From positions 1 through 26,266 of the forward strand of contig CAAFUN010000014.1 of the NCBI GenBank assembly GCA_900766195.1: 26,266 nt of DNA, written 5' to 3'. The translations under genes and the position numbers were made by a program. The first letter of the stretch is position 1; the number at the start of each line of letters is the position of its first letter. The stretch comes from an uncultured Bacteroides sp. (lineage in GTDB: Bacteria; Bacteroidota; Bacteroidia; Bacteroidales; Bacteroidaceae). The notes below the pieces were generated by a model. It had not been told where the DNA came from, made no database searches, and saw only the letters and a program-made list of their open reading frames with translations. Below are positions 18,040 to 25,088 of this stretch, in pieces.

Positions 18040-18102
18040 ATTCAGTCGTATACTCAATGGCATTGAGTCGTATACTTAACCCAATTCAGTCGTATACTGA
18101 AT
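18040..18102. repeat. Three direct repeats of AGTCGTATACT at an exact 22-base period
   Basis: The 11-mer AGTCGTATACT occurs identically at 18044-18054, 18066-18076 and 18088-18098, each start exactly 22 bases after the last (about two helical turns). The surrounding unit is ATT(C/G)AGTCGTATACTnAA(T/C). Copy three is itself a dyad, ATTCAGT-CGTAT-ACTGAAT. The right arm of copy one (ACTCAAT, 18052-18058) and left arm of copy two (ATTGAGT, 18062-18068) form a perfect 7-bp dyad with a C-to-G swap compensated on the partner. It lies about 230 bases upstream of the GH125 start. Most likely a multi-site operator for a cooperative regulator, or a structured RNA in the GH76 tail. Confidence 0.85.
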
Positions 18103-18104
18103 AG

Positions 18105-18134
18105 ACCCCCTCTCAGATGTGCTTGTGAGGGGGT
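18105..18134. repeat. Strong C/G-rich hairpin directly after the triple repeat
   Basis: ACCCCCTCTCA (18105-18115) pairs with TGTGAGGGGGT (18124-18134), 10 of 11 pairs, with an 8-base loop. There is no T-run after it on either strand, so it is not a classical intrinsic terminator. It could stabilise the 3' end of the GH76 transcript or form part of an attenuator. Confidence 0.6.
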
Positions 18135-18210
18135 ATGGATACAGAGTGGATTTCAGATAAAAAACAATCAAAACATATTGCGCGATGATTTATTTTTATT
18201 TACAATAATG

Positions 18211-18226
18211 AATGAATTAATTCATT
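18211..18226. repeat. Perfect 16-base palindrome AATGAATTAATTCATT
   Basis: Gapless perfect palindrome about 55 bases upstream of the candidate GH125 -7 element, a typical distance for an activator site. Candidate operator; A/T-rich, so moderate weight. Confidence 0.45.
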
Positions 18227-18281
18227 GAACATAAATAAGAGTAGGGCTTGTTTTGATAAGTGTGTGTATGACAGTAAAGCC

Positions 18282-18289
18282 TATCTTTG
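18282..18289 (+). promoter_or_regulatory. Candidate -7 promoter element for GH125
   Basis: TATCTTTG matches TAnnTTTG. The nearest TTTG upstream (18252-18255) is 26 bases away, longer than the usual 19-21, so any promoter would be weak or activator-dependent. It would give a leader of roughly 35-40 bases before the ATG at 18333. Confidence 0.35.
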
Positions 18290-18332
18290 GTTTTTTTTAT
18301 TTATATTTGCTCAGCGCTTAATAATTTTATAT

Positions 18333-19802
18333 ATGAGAAAGAGAAATGTGAAGCTATATGCTTTAATCGGTACACTACTAATTGGTGGTAATCAATATGC
18401 GGGTAATTACACGCAATTGAGTGATAATACAACAGTTGTGAATCGTGCTGCGGAAGTAAAAGCTTATAAAAGCAATCGTCCGGCAGTGAAAGACCGTTTG
18501 TTCACTTCAAAAGCTGTCGAAGCAGAAATTGTACGTGTGAAAAAGCTGTTGACCAACCCTAAGTTGGCATGGATGTTCGAAAACTGTTTTCCAAATACCC
18601 TGGAGACTACAGTACATTATCGCACATTAGATGGTAAACCCGATACCTTTGTTTATACCGGTGATATTCATGCCATGTGGCTGCGTGATTCCGGAGCCCA
18701 GGTGTGGCCGTATGTTCAGCTAGCCAATAAGGATCCCGAGTTGAAAAAGATGCTCGAAGGAGTGATTCGACGCCAGTGGAAGTGTATTAATATTGATCCG
18801 TATGCCAATGCATTTAATGATGGTGCTACGGGTGACGGTTGGATGACCGATGAGACCGATATGAAACCCGAACTTCATGAACGCAAGTGGGAGATTGATT
18901 CCTTGTGTTATCCTTTGAGACTTGCTTATCAATATTGGAAGGCAACAGGCGATGCAAGTGTCTTTGACGATGAGTGGATACAAGCTATTACCAATATTTT
19001 GAAAACATTTAAGGAACAACAGCGAAAAGACGGAGTAGGGCCTTATAAGTTTCTTCGGAAGACAGATCGGGCTTTAGACACGCTGAACAATGGTGGGCTG
19101 GGAGCACCTGTCAACCCCGTAGGATTGATCGTTTCTAGTTTCCGACCTTCGGATGATGCTACAACATTGCAATTTCTGGTTCCGTCCAACTTCTTTGCCG
19201 TTACGTCTCTTCGTAAAGCTGCGGAGATATTGACTAAGGTGAATCATCGGGAAGATCTTGCCCGTCAATGCAACGAACTGGCCGGAGAGGTAGAGCATGC
19301 ACTAAAGAAATATGCAGTTTACAACCACCCCAAATACGGAGAAATCTATGCTTATGAGGTAGATGGTTTTGGAAATCACTTCCTTATGGATGATGCCAAT
19401 GTGCCAAGTCTGCTTGCTATGCCTTATTTGGGTGATGTGGATGCTAACGATCCTATCTATCAGAATACACGCCGTTTTGTGTGGAGTAAAGATAATCCGT
19501 ACTTTTTTAAAGGAACAGCTGGCGAAGGAATAGGAGGCCCGCACATTGGGTATGACATGATATGGCCCATGAGTATTATGATGAAAGCATTTACAAGTAA
19601 GGATGATGCTGAAATCAAATCATGCGTAAAGACGCTGATGGACACGGATGCAGGTACGGGATTTATACACGAATCATTTAATAAAAATGATCCGGCCAAT
19701 TTTACCCGTCCATGGTTTGCTTGGCAAAATACTTTATTCGGCGAACTTGTTTTAAAACTGGTTAATGAAAATAAGGTGGATCTATTGAATAGTATTCAAT
19801 AG
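18333..19802 (+). CDS. GH125 exo-alpha-1,6-mannosidase, exported
   Basis: Inverting exo-alpha-1,6-mannosidase that degrades the unbranched backbone left after the GH92s have acted. The frame is open from a TTG at 18225, but ATG at 18333 gives a clean signal peptide (MRKRNVKLYALIGTLLIGG, cleavage near YA/GN) and a 489-residue protein of normal family length. Family blocks are TGDIHAMWLRDSGAQVWPYV, FRPSDDATTLQFLVPSNFFA (Asp274/Asp275, probable acid) and GFIHESFNKNDP (Glu447, probable base), followed by FTRPWFAWQNTLFGEL. It is separated from the GH76 by the repeat-rich spacer and probably has its own control. Its last codons form half of a perfect 23-base palindrome, and an intrinsic terminator follows within 20 bases. 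Comparable to BT3781. Confidence 0.94.
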   Translation: MRKRNVKLYALIGTLLIGGNQYAGNYTQLSDNTTVVNRAAEVKAYKSNRPAVKDRLFTSKAVEAEIVRVKKLLTNPKLAWMFENCFPNTLETTVHYRTLDGKPDTFVYTGDIHAMWLRDSGAQVWPYVQLANKDPELKKMLEGVIRRQWKCINIDPYANAFNDGATGDGWMTDETDMKPELHERKWEIDSLCYPLRLAYQYWKATGDASVFDDEWIQAITNILKTFKEQQRKDGVGPYKFLRKTDRALDTLNNGGLGAPVNPVGLIVSSFRPSDDATTLQFLVPSNFFAVTSLRKAAEILTKVNHREDLARQCNELAGEVEHALKKYAVYNHPKYGEIYAYEVDGFGNHFLMDDANVPSLLAMPYLGDVDANDPIYQNTRRFVWSKDNPYFFKGTAGEGIGGPHIGYDMIWPMSIMMKAFTSKDDAEIKSCVKTLMDTDAGTGFIHESFNKNDPANFTRPWFAWQNTLFGELVLKLVNENKVDLLNSIQ

Positions 19803-19803
19803 A
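19781..19803. repeat. Perfect palindrome TCTATTGAATA-G-TATTCAATAGA at the GH125 stop codon
   Basis: Eleven-base perfect arms around a single G, covering the final codons and TAG stop of GH125. Its right end continues AATAGACCCC (19798-19807), the same 10-mer that ends the triple repeat upstream (18100-18109). Confidence 0.7.
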
Positions 19804-19818
19804 CCCCACATCTTTAAC

Positions 19819-19860
19819 AGGAGTGATAAGATGGAGCGTTGCACTATTATCACTCCTTTT
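19819..19860 (+). terminator. Intrinsic terminator of GH125, overlapping the regulator's 3' end
   Basis: AGGAGTGATAA (19819-19829) and TTATCACTCCT (19847-19857) form a perfect 11-bp stem with a 17-base loop followed by TTTTCTTTT on the + strand. The right arm includes the stop codon and last codons of the convergent regulator (19850 onwards). The minus side lacks a good T-run, so its effect on the regulator transcript is less clear. Confidence 0.85.
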
Positions 19861-22800
19861 CTTTTGCTTCTTTTTTAATCTTGCGATAATCCTTCGGCGT
19901 TACTCCATATTTAAGCATAAACTCCTTGTAGAAATAAGATCGGCTTACAATACCCACTTCTGAAATAACTTCCTGTATGGATAAGGACGTCTCTGATAAT
20001 AGTTCTGCGGCTTTTTCCATTCTGGCATTCTTGATCAAATCACTGGGCGATAGACTCGAGATGTCTTTGAATTTTCTGTAAAACTGCCGTGAACTCATAG
20101 CCATTTGACTGGCAATGAAAGATGATCCTATATCTTCTTTATCTATATTCTTATTAATGATGAGTAGTACTTTTTTCATGAAATCAGCTTGCTCTGTATT
20201 TGCATAAGTGGTCTTATCAATAAAGTTCCCTATATTCTCAATACTTATTTGTTGGGATATTCCTTTGCCGTATATTGATTTGAGAGTAATCTCTTTAATA
20301 TATGGAATGTCATAGGGGAGCGTCATATATGCGTCTGCCCAGAGAATGAGCTTTTTCTGTATGGAAGGATCAATTTTCCAATTTAACATAGGAATGAAAG
20401 CAGTGTTTGCTAAATGGGAATGATTTTCTTTTATATACTCTATAAATTTATCTTCAGCGTCAGCATACATCATCATGTCTACAATGAATGCCGATGGAGG
20501 TGTCTCTTTCAAAAATTGAAATGCTTGTTGTATGTTTTTTATTGATTTTACCGAATAGGTACTGTTAAGTAATTCTGTGATGAGCCATATCATTCCATCC
20601 CGACTTTCCAGCAACAGAACAATTGGTTTTTCCTTATCAGCATTGACCTCTGCTACTGTATTAAAAGCGATTGATAGACTGCTTGTTATATCTTGGTAAT
20701 TGATTTTACACTTCCACTGTTTAAGCGCCATTAGCATAGATGAATGTAATATTCGTATTCTGAAAAGAGAGTCTGCAGAAGAGGTTTGTCCCATATCCAG
20801 TGGCAAGTCTCCTGATAGTGTCTGCGACAATTTATTTAATAGAGCTTTATTATCGGCTATAAAAGTAGCAATTAACTGACCGTCTTGCTCTGCGAATCTT
20901 ACGATTGTTCCTTGGAGTTTGTTATGCGCAATAAACCAATAACAGAAATAAAGAATTATTCTTATTGCATTCTTATAAACAGAAAAATGTAGTTCGTCCG
21001 GTATTTCCGTATGTATTGCGGAAGTATCTATTCCAGATTGCTTTAAGTAATTGATAACCTTCTCCGATGTGTTTTTTATTTTAATATTGCCGGTTATCGT
21101 ATATTCTATCGGAATGAATAAACCTTCGTTCTTTGAAGGATCTACATAACTGGAGCTTAATGATGAAAACATCATTGTTTCACATATCAGATCGGCTACT
21201 TGCTGACGCTCCTGAAGAGACATGTCATTGTTTGTTCGCAAGTGATTGCATGCGGCATATATAGTGGTACGACTATTTGTACAGTCTTTGTTTTGCAAAC
21301 TAGAGAACGGGCCTATCACATTATTCCTTTCGGCCTCCTGTAAAACTTTGATATCCTTTTCTTGCTTAAGATATCGGAGTATTAAAAGAATAAAATACAC
21401 TGTCAATATTATTCCTAATAATAGATATGTAAGTTTGGCAAATATCGTTTGATACCATAGGGGCAGGACATGTATGGGCAATTCAAAGTATTTGTATTCT
21501 GTATTGAAAACATCTTTTTTATAACGAACTTTGAAAACATATTTCCCTACAGGTAATGACGAATATGAAGCTTCATTCAGACTGCTGAATGCACTCCATT
21601 TGTTGTCGAACCCTTCAAGCATATAGGAATATTCTATATCGGATCCTGTTACATAATCCGGTGCAATAAAGTCCAGCGCAAACGATATATTATTTCCTTT
21701 AAAGACTAATCCCGATTGATTCTTGTTGTAATAATCGGCCAAATTGGCTTCTTTAGACCCTATGCTTAATTTTCGCAATAAAATATTGGGATAGTATTCC
21801 GTGTTATTCGCTGTGTTTTCATTGATATAGAGCAATCCGTCTATTCCACCAAAAAACAAGTTACCGGAATAAGGGCATTTATAGTAAGCGTCATCACTAA
21901 ATTCTCCTATTTGTATTCCGCTAGAATAATAATAAGCATGTGAAAAACCGTTCATCGGATTATATTTAATAAGTCCTTTATTGGTACTCAGCCATAAAAA
22001 ACCTCTCTTATCTTCCAAAACTCCATGAATCATATCATTTAACAATCCTTGTTCACGTCCCACATACTGAGCTTTCATTTTATTTTGAGTCGTTGATAAA
22101 AGAACCAATCCGGATGTTGTCCCTATATATAATTTGCCATTGTGGGAAATACATAAAGAAAGGATATCGTCTACTGCTTTATGTAGCATTTCTTTCAAAG
22201 AAATAACTTTGTATTCATTAGTACGCATGTCAAAGCGCACCAAACCCTTTTCTCTACTTCCTAGCCAGAGTATGGAATCCCCTTCCGCTACCATAGAGTA
22301 AAACATGTTAAGTTCCTTTTGCTCATAGAAAAAACGAAACTGTTTTAGGCTTTTTACTGAGACTGTTTCTCCCCCTTTGTTGAGGATCATCTTTCTAAGT
22401 CCCAGTCCAGAAGTTGCCAAATATAAGGTCGTATCATTGGCTTCATATATGGCATGTATTTCTGTTGTTGAAGGAGAAGAGATTTCATTTACATGTTGTA
22501 ACTTTGAGTTGGTGAATGAATAATAGAATAGGCCAGTGGTACCCGAACCAATCCAGAATCCATTTCTATAACGGCTTTGTCTTAATGCATAGACTTGGAA
22601 TTCGTTATCCCATTTTTCATATGAAAGAGCCTTCTGGATGTTATTGGGTGAGTATATCGTTGCATTTTCTGCCCGTATACCAGCATTATAATTTTTTATA
22701 CAGATCATTCCATCTCCCTTTGTTCCGAACCAGAGATTCCCGTATTTATCGGCCATGATTGATCTGACCTGTCTACTCAGATTGGGTGATAGTTGCTTTA

Positions 22801-23818
22801 GCATGATATTAGTTGCAACAGCATGTTTTTTAGAATAGGATATTACTCCTTTTCCATCGGAGCCAATCCATAATATATCTTGATGAGCATCTTTATAAAT
22901 ATTGAAAATGCGAATATTGCGATCTATTATACTTTCCTCGTATTTCTGAGAAGCTTGCAGGCGAAAAAGCCCGTTGGTGCGGAAGGCTATCATAATGTCG
23001 TCATAAAACGGAATAATACCTGTAATGTCACCATACTTTTGCATGAGAGCAGATATATTTCTGATATATATTTTTGACTTTCGCGCTGTATCATAGATAT
23101 AGAGTTCTTTATTGGCATCTATAAAACATAATACTCCGCGTTGATAATATAGATAATTAATAGTTGTTTGGTGGAAAGGAGCGTATGTTGCAGTTATTCT
23201 TTCATTTCCTGGGCTTGCTCCGAAGGAATTTATAGTATAGTGATAAGTACATCCTGTGCCTGAAGGAAACACCCATAGACTGCCATCATCGGCTACATAT
23301 GCTCTGCTTTCAACATTATCCAATTTATAGTTTGGACGGCCGATTTCTATAAACTTCTTTTGGTTTATGTTATAATACTTGATCCATCCTTTTCCAATGA
23401 CCCATGTGTTTCCTTTGCTATTGGAGTGCAAACTATAATCGTCAGAAAATTCATAATTGGAAATCACCTGTCTGGATAATAAAGAAAAACGGCTGACTCC
23501 GAGATGGGTGGAAATCCATAGATTATTATTATCCGCCTGTTTTATACTACTTATAATGTTATTATTCAATGTCTTATTTGTGGAAAAATCAGAGCGATAC
23601 ACTTCCATGCTTTTACTATCATAGCAGTTTATTCCATCATATGTTCCAAACCACATTAACCCGTACTGATCTTGAAACATACATAGGACAGCGCTATTTG
23701 ATAATCCTTGTTGGTAGTCTATTTTTGAAAATATATATGGATTTACATTTCCATATATATGGTTTGTCCATGCATAGAGTAGAAATATCACAGAATATGT
23801 AAAGAGATTCTTTTTCAT
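19850..23818 (-). CDS. HTCS-type mannan-locus regulator with apparently inactive kinase and receiver modules
   Basis: 1322-residue membrane regulator in hybrid two-component system layout. A signal/anchor (residues 1-24) is followed by repeated propeller blades such as GLMWFGTYDGINCY and NLWFGTKGDGM (about 30-700), a Y_Y_Y domain (about 705-785), a membrane segment (about 797-816), a 245-residue kinase-like region, a receiver-like domain (about 1063-1185) and an AraC helix-turn-helix domain (about 1212-1315: ASQMAMSSRQFYRKFK, IQEVISEVGIVSRSYFYKEF). The kinase region shows no His-Glu-x-Arg-Thr-Pro H-box and no N-, G1- or G2-box. The receiver keeps an Asp (FIVDMMM, Asp1114), but its acid pocket reads LLLES and the usual Lys-Pro is Leu1167-Pro (TLPYD). 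Sensing and DNA binding look intact. It is convergent with the enzymes and probably senses a mannan oligosaccharide in the periplasm. Confidence 0.88.
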   Translation of the reverse strand: MKKNLFTYSVIFLLYAWTNHIYGNVNPYIFSKIDYQQGLSNSAVLCMFQDQYGLMWFGTYDGINCYDSKSMEVYRSDFSTNKTLNNNIISSIKQADNNNLWISTHLGVSRFSLLSRQVISNYEFSDDYSLHSNSKGNTWVIGKGWIKYYNINQKKFIEIGRPNYKLDNVESRAYVADDGSLWVFPSGTGCTYHYTINSFGASPGNERITATYAPFHQTTINYLYYQRGVLCFIDANKELYIYDTARKSKIYIRNISALMQKYGDITGIIPFYDDIMIAFRTNGLFRLQASQKYEESIIDRNIRIFNIYKDAHQDILWIGSDGKGVISYSKKHAVATNIMLKQLSPNLSRQVRSIMADKYGNLWFGTKGDGMICIKNYNAGIRAENATIYSPNNIQKALSYEKWDNEFQVYALRQSRYRNGFWIGSGTTGLFYYSFTNSKLQHVNEISSPSTTEIHAIYEANDTTLYLATSGLGLRKMILNKGGETVSVKSLKQFRFFYEQKELNMFYSMVAEGDSILWLGSREKGLVRFDMRTNEYKVISLKEMLHKAVDDILSLCISHNGKLYIGTTSGLVLLSTTQNKMKAQYVGREQGLLNDMIHGVLEDKRGFLWLSTNKGLIKYNPMNGFSHAYYYSSGIQIGEFSDDAYYKCPYSGNLFFGGIDGLLYINENTANNTEYYPNILLRKLSIGSKEANLADYYNKNQSGLVFKGNNISFALDFIAPDYVTGSDIEYSYMLEGFDNKWSAFSSLNEASYSSLPVGKYVFKVRYKKDVFNTEYKYFELPIHVLPLWYQTIFAKLTYLLLGIILTVYFILLILRYLKQEKDIKVLQEAERNNVIGPFSSLQNKDCTNSRTTIYAACNHLRTNNDMSLQERQQVADLICETMMFSSLSSSYVDPSKNEGLFIPIEYTITGNIKIKNTSEKVINYLKQSGIDTSAIHTEIPDELHFSVYKNAIRIILYFCYWFIAHNKLQGTIVRFAEQDGQLIATFIADNKALLNKLSQTLSGDLPLDMGQTSSADSLFRIRILHSSMLMALKQWKCKINYQDITSSLSIAFNTVAEVNADKEKPIVLLLESRDGMIWLITELLNSTYSVKSIKNIQQAFQFLKETPPSAFIVDMMMYADAEDKFIEYIKENHSHLANTAFIPMLNWKIDPSIQKKLILWADAYMTLPYDIPYIKEITLKSIYGKGISQQISIENIGNFIDKTTYANTEQADFMKKVLLIINKNIDKEDIGSSFIASQMAMSSRQFYRKFKDISSLSPSDLIKNARMEKAAELLSETSLSIQEVISEVGIVSRSYFYKEFMLKYGVTPKDYRKIKKEAKEKE

Positions 23819-23853
23819 TTAGAGATAAAGTGTATATGATGTTTGTTTGTCTA

Positions 23854-23861
23854 CAAAGATA
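23854..23861 (-). promoter_or_regulatory. Candidate -7 promoter element of the HTCS-like regulator
   Basis: On the minus strand TATCTTTG matches TAnnTTTG, about 35 bases upstream of the ATG at 23818. No clear -33 TTTG at 19-21 bases. Confidence 0.45.
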
Positions 23862-23932
23862 CATTTTTATTTTCAGGAATGACGTTATGCAAGCCTTGAT
23901 TGTGAATAGGTATTCAATGAACTTTTTTGTTT

Positions 23933-23940
23933 TACCTTTG
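23933..23940 (+). promoter_or_regulatory. Candidate -7 promoter element of the FabK-like gene
   Basis: TACCTTTG matches TAnnTTTG and would give a leader of about 28 bases before the ATG at 23975. It is divergent from the regulator's promoter, with about 70 bases between the two -7 elements. No -33 element at ideal spacing. Confidence 0.45.
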
Positions 23941-23974
23941 TTCGTTTTTATACATTGATAATAATAAAGGTTGT

Positions 23975-24937
23975 ATGAATAGAATAACATCTCTCTTTGG
24001 AATACGTTATCCCATTATTCAAGGTGGAATGGTGTGGTGTAGCGGATGGCGTTTGGCATCTGCTGTTAGTAATGCCGGCGGACTAGGATTGCTGGGTGCC
24101 GGTTCCATGCATCCCGAAGTTCTGCGGGAACATATTCGTAAGTGCAAAGCAGCCACCAATAATCCATTTGGAGTAAATGTACCGCTAATGTATCCGCAGA
24201 TAGAAGAATTTATGCAAATAATTGTTGACGAGGACGTACGTATTGTCTTTACTTCGGCCGGTAGTCCTAAGAAATGGACTGAATGGTTGCATGAACGTGA
24301 CATTACTGTGGTACACGTGGTTTCTTCTTCTTTATTTGCAAAGAAATGTGAGGAAGCTGGTGTTGATGCTGTAGTAGCCGAAGGATTCGAGGCTGGAGGA
24401 CATAATGGGAGAGAAGAGACAACAACCCTTTGCTTAATACCCGCTGTGCGTGCTACTGTTGACTTACCTCTTATTGCTGCCGGTGGAATAGCTACGGCAA
24501 AGAGTATGCTCGCTGCGCGGGTACTTGGAGCTGATGGAGTACAAGTAGGTACTCGATTTGCTTTGACGCAAGAAAGTTCTGCTCATGAGTCTTTTAAAAA
24601 ATACTGCTTGAATTTGCAGGAGGGAGACACTAAGTTGTTACTAAAAAAGCTAGCACCTACACGCTTGGTGAAAAATTCTTTTCGTGATGCTGTTGAAGTT
24701 GCCGAAGCCTCAGGTGCAAGTGAAGATGATTTGCGTACATTATTGGGCAAAGGACGTGCTAAACAGGGAATCTTTTGTGGAGATATAGACGAAGGGGAAC
24801 TTGAGATAGGGCAAGCCTCTGCGCTATTGACAGGTGCTAATATCCAGACTGTAGAAGAAGTCATGCATGAGCTTGTTGAAGGATATAAGGAGACTTTTAA
24901 ACTTTTGAGTTCGTCTGCTAAGAATGATTTTATTTAA
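23975..24937 (+). CDS. FabK-like enoyl-ACP reductase II / nitronate monooxygenase family flavoprotein
   Basis: 320-residue FMN-dependent TIM-barrel protein of PF03060, without signal peptide (cytoplasmic). The start at 23975 (MNRITSLFGIRYPIIQGG) is preceded by AAAGG at a usable distance; the frame is open 16 codons further up, but without family sequence. Motifs: GGMVWCSGWRLASAVSNAGGLGLLGAG near the N-terminus, AEGFEAGGHNG (Glu136, His143) and PLIAAGGIATAKSMLAARVLGADGVQVGTRF for phosphate/FMN binding. Length and sequence follow pneumococcal FabK closely as I recall it (YPIFQGGMAWV, AEGMEAGGHIG), so a fatty-acid enoyl reductase is at least as likely as nitronate oxidation. No functional tie to mannan use; ends in a terminator shared with ald. 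Confidence 0.88.
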   Translation: MNRITSLFGIRYPIIQGGMVWCSGWRLASAVSNAGGLGLLGAGSMHPEVLREHIRKCKAATNNPFGVNVPLMYPQIEEFMQIIVDEDVRIVFTSAGSPKKWTEWLHERDITVVHVVSSSLFAKKCEEAGVDAVVAEGFEAGGHNGREETTTLCLIPAVRATVDLPLIAAGGIATAKSMLAARVLGADGVQVGTRFALTQESSAHESFKKYCLNLQEGDTKLLLKKLAPTRLVKNSFRDAVEVAEASGASEDDLRTLLGKGRAKQGIFCGDIDEGELEIGQASALLTGANIQTVEEVMHELVEGYKETFKLLSSSAKNDFI

Positions 24938-25015
24938 GTTGTTACTATGTAGAACAAAAAGGATAAATTGATATTACCTTTAGTTGTTTAACTTAGAATA
25001 AAAGTATATTATCAT

Positions 25016-25066
25016 AAATGTCCCGAAAGTCTTAGTATAAAGCAAAGACTTCCGGGACATTTTAAT
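25016..25066. terminator. Bidirectional intrinsic terminator between the FabK-like gene and ald
   Basis: AAATGTCCCG (25016-25025) pairs with CGGGACATTT (25053-25062), and AAGTCTT (25027-25033) with AAGACTT (25045-25051). This gives 17 pairs with one A-C mismatch and an 11-base loop. T-rich flanks lie on both sides (TTTTAATTT on the + strand). It serves the convergent gene pair. Confidence 0.85.
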
Positions 25067-25088
25067 TTGTGTCAATATATTGGGTGAA

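Larger units (their letters stand above)
17880..18332. other. 453-bp intergenic region before GH125, rich in repeats and dyads
   Basis: No credible gene. It holds an inverted repeat GAATCTTG/CAAGATTC (17923-17930 and 17966-17973), a GTCCGGAC palindrome (18023-18030), three direct repeats with a 22-base period (18040-18102), a strong C-rich hairpin (18105-18134), a 16-base perfect palindrome (18211-18226) and a TATCTTTG promoter-like element (18282-18289). Such density is unlike the other spacers in the window. Confidence 0.75.

Noticed and set aside
18040..18102. CRISPR array.
   Set aside because: Only three 11-base identical cores with 11-base gaps that are themselves related arms; no unique spacers and no cas genes.
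18225..18332. N-terminal extension of GH125 from the TTG at 18225.
   Set aside because: It would put 36 unrelated residues before a perfectly good signal peptide that begins at the ATG at 18333, and would cover the candidate promoter and part of the 16-base palindrome.
23927..23974. Upstream start of the FabK-like gene.
   Set aside because: The 16 extra residues have no family match and overlap the TACCTTTG promoter element; ATG at 23975 has an SD-like AAAGG.
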